64,000 nucleotides of DNA, taken from NCBI GenBank assembly GCA_900315835.1, contig ONAR01000011.1:16021-80020 (forward strand). The letters run 5' to 3'. Source of the stretch: an uncultured Prevotella sp. GTDB lineage: Bacteria; Bacteroidota; Bacteroidia; Bacteroidales; Bacteroidaceae. This document shows positions 52,954 to 61,638 of this stretch, piece after piece. The notes beneath the pieces are model-generated. The model ran no database searches. It saw nothing but the letters and a program-made list of their open reading frames with translations, and had not been told where the DNA came from. The translations under genes were made by a program, and so were the position numbers. Every line of letters begins with the position of its first letter. Position 1 is the stretch's first letter.

Positions 52954-54833
52954 TTCGAATTGTTTTCCTTCGTGTTCATGAATGCGCGGGCCACTGGCAG
53001 CGTGCGGTTGGGCTCATTGAAGTGTTGGTTGTCGGGTACGTTCTTACGGCCCGCTCCCTGTCGCATCAGTTGCTGCAGTTCGCCGAGGTAATGCTGATAG
53101 ACCATCCTTGGCGTTGTTTGATGGCGGTGGCAGATAGCGGCCGCCATGCCGACGACCTCACCCATCATGCCCGTTGTACGCATGACGCGGACGGTGCCGA
53201 GGGCCACGTGGGTGCAACTGATGTCGCGGCCGGCCATGAAGAGGTTGTCGATGTTGCGGGAATAAAGGCAGCGGTAAGGCACGGCGTAGGGGTGAATCCA
53301 ACGGTGTATGGTGCGCGTCTTGAACGCCTCACCGGGGAAATGCACCTCGTTGACGGAGTCGGCGAAATGCAGGTCGATGGCCCATGTGGTCGTGAACGAG
53401 GCATCCTCATGCCACACGTCTTTGTCAATGTCCTGCTGAGCGAGGATGTAGTCGCCCATGAGACGCCTCGACTCGCGCTTGCCCAACACGTAGGCTGCCC
53501 AACTCAACTGCCTGCGCGCGTATTCGTCTTTCTTGGCGTCGTGGTTCTTCAGCCAATTCCAGTTGGAGAAGACCACGAGCAATCCATAGTCGCGTATACG
53601 CTCGGCATCGGTAATCTGGTTGCGGTTCATGCCGGTCTCCCAGGTCCATTCGCCCTTGTAAACGCGCTCGGCGTTGCCTGCATTGAATGTCAGGCCGTAG
53701 TTGAATTCAGGGAATGCGGTCTTCTTCCGGCCCAGTTCGCTGTACCATTGCACAGAGGCGCCCATCACCAGACTGTCCGGCTTCTCCGGCGCATAGCTCT
53801 CGTCGAACTCCGACCGGCCTTCACGCCCCATGCGGTAGTCGGCTCCGGCCAGTGCGCCGATGGTGCCGTCGCCCGTGCAGTCGCTGAAGAGCGGTGCCTC
53901 AAGCGTCATCTCGCGACCGGTAGCCACCTCATAGATGGTGACACCACGGAGGTGCTGGCCCTGCTGCTCCACGCCTACGGCTCGCCATCCGGCAAAACAA
54001 GTGATATTGGGTTCGGCGGCAATAAATGAGTCCTTGCGGCTGTCCTCGTAGAACGAGGCTGGCATGGCATTGCCCCCAAGACGATGACCAAACTCACGGA
54101 TCATGCGCCCGAGCCGTTGATAAACGCCCGTCTCGATGATGCCGCCGAGGTGGACGCGCACCTCTGACGAGTTGTTGCCGCCCAATACCGGGCGGTCGTT
54201 GACCAGTGCGACCTTGCAGCCTTGACGGGCTGCAGAGACAGCGGCGCACATACCGGCGATGCCTCCGCCGACCACGACAAAGTCGAAATTGCGCTTCTCA
54301 ATGGCGGTCTGGCCCATGAGCCGGCGGCGCCATTGACCACACGACCCATCGTCAACCGATTGGGGCAGGGTAGCGTCAGTGGTGAGATAAACCGCATCGC
54401 AACGGCCGTTGAAGCCGGTCAGGTCGTGCAAGGTGAGCTGGTGACGCCCTGCCTTGAGCCGCAGGGTGCCGAGGTCAATCCATTGCCAGCCGCTGCCGGT
54501 ATCGCCGATTGGCCTGGAGGTGAAGTGCTTGTCGATGGCTACGCGGAACTTGCCGGGCCCCGGCTTCGATGTCCAGGGCGCCGTCCAGTTATAGGTGCGC
54601 AAGAACAGACGATAGACTCCGCCGGTCTTCGTTTGAAACGAGGTGGAGGCGTCGGCAACGGGTATGCCCAGTCCATGCGCCATGAGATAAGGCGAACCCA
54701 TGAGGTCCATGAACTGTTGGTCGGTCACCCAGCCTCCCTTATTGGTCATCTGCTCGGCTTCAATCAGCACTTCGTCGGCCTTTGAAGTCAATGCGGTAGA
54801 CAGCAACATAAGGATGATAATGAAATGTCTCAT
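52950..54833 (-). CDS. Secreted FAD-dependent oxidoreductase with N-terminal beta domain
   Basis: A 627-residue exported protein (signal about residues 1-19). Residues ~20-155 form a beta-sandwich like those in golvesin/xanthan-lyase-type proteins (GGVYRLFLRTYNW, LKAGRHQLTLHDLTG). Residues ~180-600 are a FAD_oxidored domain (PF12831) with FVVVGGGIAGMCAAVSAARQ (185-204), LGGNNSSEVRVHLGG and DCTGDGTIGALAGADYRMG. Such proteins are often misnamed xanthan lyase; the substrate is unknown. Being exported and coupled to a glycosidase gene, it may oxidise a sugar in the periplasm, which is speculation. Confidence 0.85.
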   Translation of the reverse strand: MRHFIIILMLLSTALTSKADEVLIEAEQMTNKGGWVTDQQFMDLMGSPYLMAHGLGIPVADASTSFQTKTGGVYRLFLRTYNWTAPWTSKPGPGKFRVAIDKHFTSRPIGDTGSGWQWIDLGTLRLKAGRHQLTLHDLTGFNGRCDAVYLTTDATLPQSVDDGSCGQWRRRLMGQTAIEKRNFDFVVVGGGIAGMCAAVSAARQGCKVALVNDRPVLGGNNSSEVRVHLGGIIETGVYQRLGRMIREFGHRLGGNAMPASFYEDSRKDSFIAAEPNITCFAGWRAVGVEQQGQHLRGVTIYEVATGREMTLEAPLFSDCTGDGTIGALAGADYRMGREGRSEFDESYAPEKPDSLVMGASVQWYSELGRKKTAFPEFNYGLTFNAGNAERVYKGEWTWETGMNRNQITDAERIRDYGLLVVFSNWNWLKNHDAKKDEYARRQLSWAAYVLGKRESRRLMGDYILAQQDIDKDVWHEDASFTTTWAIDLHFADSVNEVHFPGEAFKTRTIHRWIHPYAVPYRCLYSRNIDNLFMAGRDISCTHVALGTVRVMRTTGMMGEVVGMAAAICHRHQTTPRMVYQHYLGELQQLMRQGAGRKNVPDNQHFNEPNRTLPVARAFMNTKENNSK

Positions 54834-54986
54834 CTTCTATTCTATAGGTTTCTGTCTATAATGACGCAGGTTCCGGGAATTGCTATAGGTGGATGGGGCA
54901 AATAATCTTCGCAACCCGGCCATAAGCCCCATCGCAATGCCACATTGGGCACCTGTCGATGCGATAGATGCCTTATCACATAGTAC

Positions 54987-55018
54987 GACAATCGTCAAAC
55001 GGTCGTCTGACGATTGTC
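54987..55018. terminator. Perfect hairpin between uxuA and the FAD oxidoreductase gene
   Basis: GACAATCGTCA (54987-54997) and TGACGATTGTC (55008-55018) are perfectly complementary with a 10-base loop, 10 bases after the uxuA stop. There is no U-run on the minus strand, so it may be a processing or partial termination signal, or a regulator site. The rest of the 195-base gap holds nothing else clear. Confidence 0.6.
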
Positions 55019-55028
55019 ATGTTGTAGC

Positions 55029-56294
55029 TTAGTCGAAGAAACCGGGCTGATGGAAGGGCTTATCCATCTCGCGGCAGACCGTGGCGATGATACCCTGCAC
55101 CTGCCCCATGGCGAACATTCGGCCGAGGAAGCTGTAGCCTGCATTGTAGCCCCGGCTCTCGTCGCCCAGCATGGTCATGCCGTGGTCGACGCGCATCGGC
55201 AACCGGGCAATGTTGGGATTGTCCTTGCGGTTGAGCTCTTCCTGCTCGAAAGTACGCACCAAATCGATGAGGTCGGCGCGGCCGCCAAGATGGCTGGCCT
55301 CGGTGAAGTCGCCGTTGGAGAAGACGTGGCAGGAGCGCAGGTGGACAAACCACGTGCGCGAGGCGAACTCGCGCGCCATGGCCGGAACGTCGTTCTGGGC
55401 TCCGGCCGACAGACTTCCTGCGCAGAACGTGAGGCCGTTGTGCTTGTCGGGTACGGCATTGAGGAACCACTCAATATCTTCTTTGCAGGTGACGATGCGC
55501 GGCAGACCGAGAATCTGGAAGGGAGGATCGTCGGGATGCACGCACATATACATATCGCATTCGTCGCATACGGGCATGATGGCCGAAAGGAAATACTTCA
55601 TGTTCTCGCGCAGCTGGTCGCGGTCGATACCCTTGTACAGGGAGAGCAACTGGCGGAACAGCTCTACAGGATGCTCATCGCCCTCCTTGAAGTTGCCGCT
55701 CACGAAGCCCTGCGTCTTGATGACGATGTTCTCGACAAGCTCGTGCTCCTTCTCGGGCGTCATGGTCTTCCGCAGTTCCTCCACCTCTTTTAATATATCG
55801 CGATGGTTGGGCTGGCCGTCGGGGCCGAGCGTCTTGAACGTTGCCCACGACTCGCGTGCACCCTCCCGCTTGAGGATATAAATGTCGAAATAAGCAAAGG
55901 CGGGGATGCTGAAATAAAGGTTGCTTGAGCCGTTGGGATTGGGGTGAAGCAGGTCGGTGCGCGCCCAGTCGAGTACGGGCATGAAGTTGTAGCATATCGT
56001 GTAGATGCCCTCAGCGGCGAGGTTGCGCAGGCTTTGCTTATAGATCTCAATCTGTTGGTCGCGGTCGGGGCCGCCGTATTTGATGGTCTCAGTTACCGGC
56101 AGACTCTCCACCACGCTCCAGCGCATGCCGTAGCTCTCGATATAGGTCTTCAGGTCGTGGATTTTCTCGCGGGTCCACACTTCGCCAAGGGGTACGTCGT
56201 GCAGGGCCGTTACGATGCCCTCGACACCAATTTCCTTCAGCATGGCAAGCGTAATCTTATCGTTCTTGCCGAACCATCTCCATGTTCTTTCCAT
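55029..56294 (-). CDS. uxuA: Mannonate dehydratase
   Basis: From Met at 56294 (MERTWRWFGKNDKITL) the product has 421 residues. It dehydrates D-mannonate to 2-keto-3-deoxygluconate. Metal and catalytic regions: CDMYMCVHPDDPPFQILGLPR, LTFCAGSLSAG, VHLRSCHVFSNGDFTEASHL and MRVDHGMTMLGDE. The upstream Met at 56345 adds 17 residues not found in the family. No mannonate oxidoreductase (uxuB) is adjacent, so that step must be encoded elsewhere. Confidence 0.95.
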   Translation of the reverse strand: MERTWRWFGKNDKITLAMLKEIGVEGIVTALHDVPLGEVWTREKIHDLKTYIESYGMRWSVVESLPVTETIKYGGPDRDQQIEIYKQSLRNLAAEGIYTICYNFMPVLDWARTDLLHPNPNGSSNLYFSIPAFAYFDIYILKREGARESWATFKTLGPDGQPNHRDILKEVEELRKTMTPEKEHELVENIVIKTQGFVSGNFKEGDEHPVELFRQLLSLYKGIDRDQLRENMKYFLSAIMPVCDECDMYMCVHPDDPPFQILGLPRIVTCKEDIEWFLNAVPDKHNGLTFCAGSLSAGAQNDVPAMAREFASRTWFVHLRSCHVFSNGDFTEASHLGGRADLIDLVRTFEQEELNRKDNPNIARLPMRVDHGMTMLGDESRGYNAGYSFLGRMFAMGQVQGIIATVCREMDKPFHQPGFFD

Positions 56295-56350
56295 TGTATT
56301 TGTCAGTTTGAATTGCTTTGTTTCAACGCCAAGAATGGCGTACATCTTCT

Positions 56351-57799
56351 TTATAACTCAATTTTCTTGTATTTCGGCACCAATGCCTTCATGATGCACC
56401 AAGCGACGAGATAAGCCACGCCACAGTAGCAGAACACCATCATGTAGGCTGCCGGTTTGCCTTCGAAGCCGAAGAAGGTGAACATCTTACCTGCATGGTC
56501 GGCATAGTCGAAGAGTATGCCTGAGCCTTGGTTGATGAGATAAGACGCCACGCCGCCGGCCATCGTGCCGATGCCGGTGATAGACGCCACAGTCGATTTC
56601 GGGAACATATCGCCGATGGTGCTGTAGAGGTTGGCCGACCACGACTGATGGGCAGCGCCTGCGATACCGATGATGACGGCAGGGAAGAGGGCGCTGTATT
56701 GGCCGAGAGGCTGTGCCAACAAGGCAAGCAGCGGGAAGAAAGCGAAGATAAGCATGGCCCGCATGCGACCGGAGTAAGGCTCCATGTGCTTCTTCTCAAC
56801 GAAAATCTTGGGCAGGTAGCCGCCGAAGATGCTCAGCACGGTGACGATGAGATAAAGAATGAAAATGAGCGTAGCGCCTTCCTTCGAGGCTGATGCGTAA
56901 TGATAAACGTCGCTGAAGTAAGCCGGCACCCAGAACAAAAGGAACCACCATACACCGTCGGTGAAGAACTTTCCGCAGATAAACTCCCACGTCTGTCTGT
57001 AGGTGAAGCATTTCAGGAAGGGAATGGTTTTCTCTTCCTTCACCTCTTCAACGGGGGCGTCATCGTCGTCATCCTGCTGGATATAAGCCAATTCCTGCGC
57101 ATTGACATGCTTAGATTGCTGTGGCTTGTCGTACCATTTGATCCAGAAGAACATCCAGATGTAACCCAGCGCGCCGATGATGATGAACGCGCTTTCCCAT
57201 CCCCATGCCTTGGCGATGAATGGGATGGTGGCAGGTGCAGCCAGGGCACCCACCGACGCCCCACTGTTGAAGATGGCGGTGGCGAAGGCGCGGTCTTTCT
57301 TCGGGAAGTATTCGGCAGTCACCTTGATGGCTGACGGGAAGTTGCCCGACTCACCCAACGCCAATATGAGGCGGCAGGCAATGAACAGATACACTGATAT
57401 GGTTGAGATGGACAGGGCCAATGCCGATCCACTCTGGACAGCCATCAGGGCTTCCTTGTTGGGCAAGCCTTCGATATGCATGGTGAGCCATCCGCAGCCC
57501 GCATGAAGGCAGGCGCCGGTTGACCAGATGAAGATGGCAAGCAGATAGCCCTTCTTCGTGCCCAGCTTGTCGATGCCCTTGCCGGCAAACAGACTGATGG
57601 CCGCGTAGAACAGGGAGAAGAAACCCGTTATCATGCCATAGTCGGTGTCGGTCCATTTAAACTCGGGTGCGATGAAGTCTTTCCACGTTAACGAAAGGAC
57701 TTGGCGGTCGAGGTAGTTGACTGTGGTTGCTGCGAAGAGCAGCGCACAGAGATACCACCGCCAGTTGGTTTTGATATCTTGTTTCAGTTCCTTTGTCAT
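56351..57799 (-). CDS. MFS hexuronate transporter (ExuT-like)
   Basis: From Met at 57799 (MTKELKQDIKTNWRW) the protein has 482 residues and 12 predicted helices of the anion:cation symporter MFS family. TVNYLDRQVLSLTWKDF in helix 1 and GESGNFPSAIKVTAEYFPKKDRA between helices 4 and 5 are typical of ExuT/GudP transporters. A charged loop (DDDDDAPVEEVKEEK) lies mid-protein. The start was chosen so it does not overlap uxaC, whose stop is 10 bases upstream. It probably brings glucuronate or galacturonate in by proton symport. Confidence 0.92.
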   Translation of the reverse strand: MTKELKQDIKTNWRWYLCALLFAATTVNYLDRQVLSLTWKDFIAPEFKWTDTDYGMITGFFSLFYAAISLFAGKGIDKLGTKKGYLLAIFIWSTGACLHAGCGWLTMHIEGLPNKEALMAVQSGSALALSISTISVYLFIACRLILALGESGNFPSAIKVTAEYFPKKDRAFATAIFNSGASVGALAAPATIPFIAKAWGWESAFIIIGALGYIWMFFWIKWYDKPQQSKHVNAQELAYIQQDDDDDAPVEEVKEEKTIPFLKCFTYRQTWEFICGKFFTDGVWWFLLFWVPAYFSDVYHYASASKEGATLIFILYLIVTVLSIFGGYLPKIFVEKKHMEPYSGRMRAMLIFAFFPLLALLAQPLGQYSALFPAVIIGIAGAAHQSWSANLYSTIGDMFPKSTVASITGIGTMAGGVASYLINQGSGILFDYADHAGKMFTFFGFEGKPAAYMMVFCYCGVAYLVAWCIMKALVPKYKKIEL

Positions 57800-57809
57800 T
57801 ACATTAGGG

Positions 57810-59225
57810 TTAGAAGTTGAAGTAGTTCTTGGCGTTGTAGTAGCTGATGTCCTCAATCATCTTCTCCACGCGCTCTTTCTCATAGCCGGTGAAGGGAATC
57901 TCGCCATTCTCCACGTCGGTACCGACGACGTTGCAGAGAATGCGGCGGAAATATTCGTGGCGGGGATAGGAGAGGAAGGAGCGGGAGTCGGTGAGCATGC
58001 CCACGAAGCGTGAGAGCAATCCGAGCAGTGAGAGGGCGTTGAGCTGCTTCTGAATGCCGTCTTTCTGGTCGAGGAACCACCAGCCGGAGCCCCACTGAAT
58101 CTTCCCGGGCACTGAACCGTCCTGGAAGTTGCCAATCATCGTAGCTATCATCTCGTTGGCCGAGGGATTGAGGTTGTAGAGAATGGTCTTGGTGAGATGA
58201 CCTTCAAGGTCGAGGCGGTCGAGGAACTTGGCGCATTGTTTTGCCGTGAGGGTCTCGCCGATGGAGTCGAAGCCCGTATCGGGACCGAGCTGACGGAACA
58301 TGCGTGTGTTATTGTTGCGGATGGCGCCATAGTGGTATTGCTGCGTCCAGCCGCTTTGATAATCCTGTACGGCAAAGACATAGAGCATGGCGCTCTTGAA
58401 CTTTCTTACTTCCTCGTCGGTGAGGGCTTTGCCGCCATACACCTTGTCGAAGATGGCATTGATCTCGCTGTCGGTGTAATCCTCGGCATAGAACTGCTCA
58501 ATGCCGTGGTCGGACAGCCGCGAACCCATGGCGTGGAAGAAGTCGTGGCGTTTCTGCAGCGCATCCACATAGTCGTTGAAGTTGTTGATGTCCTGCCCGG
58601 CGGCCTTAGCCAGTTGCTCCACATAGCTGCGGAAAGCGGTCGGATTTTCCGGCGACATAGCCTTGTCGGGTCTCCAAGCTGGCAGCATGCGCGTCTTGAG
58701 GTCGCTCTTGGCCACGATGGCATGGTAGTGCAGATCATCGACAGGATCGTCGGTGGTGCATACGGTCTCCACCTTGTATTTGGCAAGCAGTCCCCATGGC
58801 GTGAGCGACGGATCGTTGGCCAACTTATCATTGCATTCGTCGTAAATCTCGCGCGCCGTCTGCGGGTTCAGGGTCTTGGTAATGCCGAAGGCCGTCTTCA
58901 ACTCAAGGTGGGTCCAGTGATAGAGCGGATTGCGCAGGGTATAGGGTACCGTCTCGGCCCATTTCTCAAACTTCTCCCAGTCGCTGGTATCTTTGCCGGT
59001 GCAGTAACGCTCGTCGACGCCGTTGGAGCGCATGGCGCGCCACTTGTAATGGTCGCCGCCGAGCCACACCTCGGTGATGGAGCGGAAACGCTTATTCTCG
59101 GCTACTTGTTGGGGAACGAGATGACAATGGTAATCAATGATAGGCAACTGCTCGGCATGGTCGTGGTAGAGATGCCGGGCAGTTGCATTCTGTAAGAGGA
59201 AATCCCCATCCATGAATTGCTTCAT
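57810..59225 (-). CDS. uxaC: Glucuronate isomerase
   Basis: This 471-residue amidohydrolase-fold enzyme converts D-glucuronate to fructuronate (and galacturonate to tagaturonate). The metal motif IDYHCHLVPQQVAENKRF is at about residues 31-48; WLGGDHYKWRAMRSNG, TTDDPVDDLHYH and GMLTDSRSFLSYPRHEYFRR are diagnostic. First gene of the eight-gene run. No standard -7 element is visible upstream, so it may need an activator or lie under a non-standard promoter. Confidence 0.96.
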   Translation of the reverse strand: MKQFMDGDFLLQNATARHLYHDHAEQLPIIDYHCHLVPQQVAENKRFRSITEVWLGGDHYKWRAMRSNGVDERYCTGKDTSDWEKFEKWAETVPYTLRNPLYHWTHLELKTAFGITKTLNPQTAREIYDECNDKLANDPSLTPWGLLAKYKVETVCTTDDPVDDLHYHAIVAKSDLKTRMLPAWRPDKAMSPENPTAFRSYVEQLAKAAGQDINNFNDYVDALQKRHDFFHAMGSRLSDHGIEQFYAEDYTDSEINAIFDKVYGGKALTDEEVRKFKSAMLYVFAVQDYQSGWTQQYHYGAIRNNNTRMFRQLGPDTGFDSIGETLTAKQCAKFLDRLDLEGHLTKTILYNLNPSANEMIATMIGNFQDGSVPGKIQWGSGWWFLDQKDGIQKQLNALSLLGLLSRFVGMLTDSRSFLSYPRHEYFRRILCNVVGTDVENGEIPFTGYEKERVEKMIEDISYYNAKNYFNF

Positions 59226-59294
59226 ATAATATAGTAGTTGTTTAAATGTTTGTCTTTAGATTATTAACGGTCATATTTTTGTTTTATTGCATCT

Positions 59295-59486
59295 TTACAT
59301 CACCAATGCATGTTGCCGGCAATGCCCGTCAGCTCCGGCACACTGCCTGTATAGACGCTCCTGTGAGAGATAGTCCCAACGCATTTGGTCGACCATAATG
59401 CCCACCACCAGCTTGGGGCGTTCCAACTGAGCCGAAGCTGTCACGACCATGAGTAAGGCCGTGAGAGTAGAATAAATCCTTTTCAT
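59295..59486 (-). pseudogene. Remnant of a PafA-type alkaline phosphatase gene
   Basis: The frame starts with a signal peptide (YSTLTALLMVVTASAQ) and the family opening LERPKLVVGIMVDQMRWDYL, then breaks. In the next frame the same DNA reads SVYTGSVPELTGIAGNMHW and stops (TGA at 59300-59302), which resembles the PafA segment that normally comes about 60 residues later. So the remnant has lost an internal piece, shifted frame and lost the remaining ~450 residues. The intact upstream promoter suggests a recent loss. A short secreted peptide could still be made. Confidence 0.75.
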
Positions 59487-59506
59487 TATTAATATCTTTG
59501 TCGGTG

Positions 59507-59514
59507 CAAAGGTA
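59507..59514 (-). promoter_or_regulatory. -7 promoter element of the phosphatase remnant
   Basis: TACCTTTG on the minus strand, 20 bases before the remnant's start codon. Confidence 0.6.
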
Positions 59515-59576
59515 TCATTTTTATCTAATGAAGGCAGTTACAATCCTGTTTCCTTTTCGTTAAATAAAAATTTGAC

Positions 59577-59584
59577 TACTTTTG
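59577..59584 (+). promoter_or_regulatory. -7 promoter element of the NCS2 permease gene
   Basis: TACTTTTG, 26 bases before the ATG at 59611. The frame's earlier Met at 59572 overlaps this element and cannot be the start. Confidence 0.65.
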
Positions 59585-59610
59585 CATTCGAAATCCAAAT
59601 ACAAAGCATC

Positions 59611-60909
59611 ATGCAACTCCATCACCTCGTTGGGTTTGACCCCAAGACCATGAGCATGCGCACGGAAATCATCGCCGGCGCCACCACCTTCTTGACCATG
59701 TGCTATATCTTGGCCGTCAATCCCGCTGTTCTTTCCACCACAGGTATGGACCGTGCCGCTCTCTTTACGAGTACGGCATTGGCCTCAGCCATCGCCACGC
59801 TGCTTTTAGCGTTCTTGGCGAAACTGCCATTTGCCCAGGCACCCAGCATGGGCTTGAACGCATTTTTTGCCTTCACCATCTGTCAGGCGCTTGGCTACAC
59901 GTGGCAGCAGGCCCTGGCCATTTCGCTCATCGAGGGCATTATCTTCCTGCTCATCACCTTCATCCATGTGCGGGAATATATTCTCTATGCCATTCCGACC
60001 AACCTGCGCTATGCCATCAGCGTGGGCATTGGCATGTTCATCGCCTTCATCGGACTGAAGAATGCGGGCATCATCGTCAGCAATCCCGCCACATTCGTCT
60101 CGCTCGGCAAGTTCACGCCAACGGCCATTCTTGGTGTCTTGGCCATCCTGATAAGCGGTATTCTCATGGCACGCAACATCAAGGGGTCGCTTTTCTATGC
60201 CATCATCCTTGCTACCCTTATCGGCATACCGATGGGCGTGACCGTTGTTCCCGGCCACTGGCTGCCCGTCTCGCTTCCTCAGAGCATAGCCCCCGTGTTT
60301 TGCAAGTTCGATTTCCAAGGCCTGTTGAACTTCCGCACCATCATGCTCGTCGTGTCGCTGCTGTTGGTCAACATCTTCGATACCGTCGGCACACTTGTCG
60401 GACTGGCTTATAAGACGCGGGTCGTGCGTGAGGACGGCACCATTCCTCATATCAGCGAGGCCATGATGAGCGACGCCATCGGCACGACCATTGGCTCGGT
60501 ATTGGGTACAAGTACCATAACAACTTATGTAGAGAGTGCCTCGGGCATTGCCGAGGGTGGGCGCAGCGGCATGACGAGCTTCACCGTCGGCATGCTGTTC
60601 TTGGTTTCACTCTTCCTTTCGCCTATCTTTATGCTCATTCCCGGTGCTGCCACGAGTGGAGCGCTGGTCATGGTGGGCGTGCTGATGCTTGACAATGTGA
60701 AGCGCATGAATCTCGCCACCATCGACGAGTCGTTCCCTGCTTTCATCACAATGACAACGATGGTGCTCTGCTACAGCATCGCCGATGGCATCTGCCTCGG
60801 CATACTGAGCTATGTGGCCATGAAGTTATGCGTGAGGAAATGGAATGACCTTAACCCCGTGCTCCTCATCCTCTCGGTAATCTTCATTCTGAACTTCATA
60901 TTTGGGTAA
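59611..60909 (+). CDS. NCS2 family purine permease (AzgA-like)
   Basis: A 432-residue membrane protein with about 12-14 helices. The N-terminus EIIAGATTFLTMCYILAVNP and helix 3 PFAQAPSMGLNAFFAF are signatures of the adenine/guanine/hypoxanthine branch, as are VNIFDTVGTLVGLA and TSTITTYVESASGIAEGGRSG (quoted in part). Proton-driven uptake of purine bases is the expected role. It is monocistronic. The 154 bases after it hold only the bcp promoter. Confidence 0.92.
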   Translation: MQLHHLVGFDPKTMSMRTEIIAGATTFLTMCYILAVNPAVLSTTGMDRAALFTSTALASAIATLLLAFLAKLPFAQAPSMGLNAFFAFTICQALGYTWQQALAISLIEGIIFLLITFIHVREYILYAIPTNLRYAISVGIGMFIAFIGLKNAGIIVSNPATFVSLGKFTPTAILGVLAILISGILMARNIKGSLFYAIILATLIGIPMGVTVVPGHWLPVSLPQSIAPVFCKFDFQGLLNFRTIMLVVSLLLVNIFDTVGTLVGLAYKTRVVREDGTIPHISEAMMSDAIGTTIGSVLGTSTITTYVESASGIAEGGRSGMTSFTVGMLFLVSLFLSPIFMLIPGAATSGALVMVGVLMLDNVKRMNLATIDESFPAFITMTTMVLCYSIADGICLGILSYVAMKLCVRKWNDLNPVLLILSVIFILNFIFG

Positions 60910-61003
60910 AGATTTCATCCGGCGACAACGTAATGCCCGGCTGGATTTATCGGTCCTGTGCCAAATTCCATAGCAACAACGAATGATTTAGGATAATTCT
61001 TTG

Positions 61004-61011
61004 TATCTTTG
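61004..61011 (+). promoter_or_regulatory. -7 promoter element of bcp
   Basis: TATCTTTG, 52 bases before the bcp start; TTTA near 60987 is a weak -33 candidate. Confidence 0.6.
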
Positions 61012-61063
61012 TCGTCGAATGAGGCCGAAAGGCTTAACATATTAATCTTTAAAACAACAGACA

Positions 61064-61513
61064 ATGGAAATAGGAGACCGACTGCCGGAAGTGCTGGGTT
61101 TGGACCAGGACGGCAAGGAAATCAAACTGAGTGACTTCGCGGGCCGCAAGCTTGTGCTTTACATCTATCCCAAGGACTCAACGCCCGGCTGCACCAACGA
61201 GGCGTGCAACCTGCGCGACAACTATGAGCGATTTTTGGCCAAGGGCTATGCAGTGGTGGGCGTAAGCATCCAGAGTGCGGAGAGTCATAAGAAGTTCATC
61301 GCCAAATACAACCTTCCCTTCCCACTCATCGCCGACACTGAGAAGAAGCTCGTTGAGGCCCTCGGTGTCTATGGCGAGAAGAAGATGTACGGCAAGACTA
61401 CGATGGGAACTTTCCGCACTACCTTCATCACCGACGAGCAGGGTGTCATTACCGAAATCTTTCGCCCTAAGCAGATTAAGGTGAAGGAGCATGCGGAGCA
61501 GATACTGAAATGA
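61064..61513 (+). CDS. bcp: Thioredoxin-dependent thiol peroxidase (Bcp/PrxQ)
   Basis: This 149-residue peroxiredoxin reduces hydrogen and organic peroxides with electrons from thioredoxin. The peroxidatic Cys43 and resolving Cys48 lie in STPGCTNEACNLRDNY, the five-residue spacing of atypical 2-Cys PrxQ. KTTMGTFRTTFITDEQGVI near the C-terminus is typical. Monocistronic. Protective against oxygen in an anaerobe. Confidence 0.96.
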   Translation: MEIGDRLPEVLGLDQDGKEIKLSDFAGRKLVLYIYPKDSTPGCTNEACNLRDNYERFLAKGYAVVGVSIQSAESHKKFIAKYNLPFPLIADTEKKLVEALGVYGEKKMYGKTTMGTFRTTFITDEQGVITEIFRPKQIKVKEHAEQILK

Positions 61514-61515
61514 GG

Positions 61516-61547
61516 TTTGGCCGTTTAAAATAATTGTTGTATCTTTG
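61516..61547 (+). promoter_or_regulatory. Orphan promoter reading into the repeat-filled gap
   Basis: TTTG (61516-61519) and TATCTTTG (61540-61547) are 20 bases apart, as good as any promoter in the window, yet no gene follows on the plus strand. It may be a left-over of a lost gene or drive an untranslated RNA through the repeats. Confidence 0.65.
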
Positions 61548-61555
61548 CGTTGGAA

Positions 61556-61601
61556 TACGCGATGATGGCTCCTGCGGATACGCGATGATGGCTCCTGCGG
61601 A
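61556..61601. repeat. Perfect 23-base tandem duplication
   Basis: Two identical 23-base units (61556-61578 and 61579-61601) with core GCGATGATGGCTCCTGCGG. Directly after the orphan promoter. Confidence 0.85.
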
Positions 61602-61638
61602 AGTCAATGGGGCATGACCGCGCTCCAATTCTTATGGT

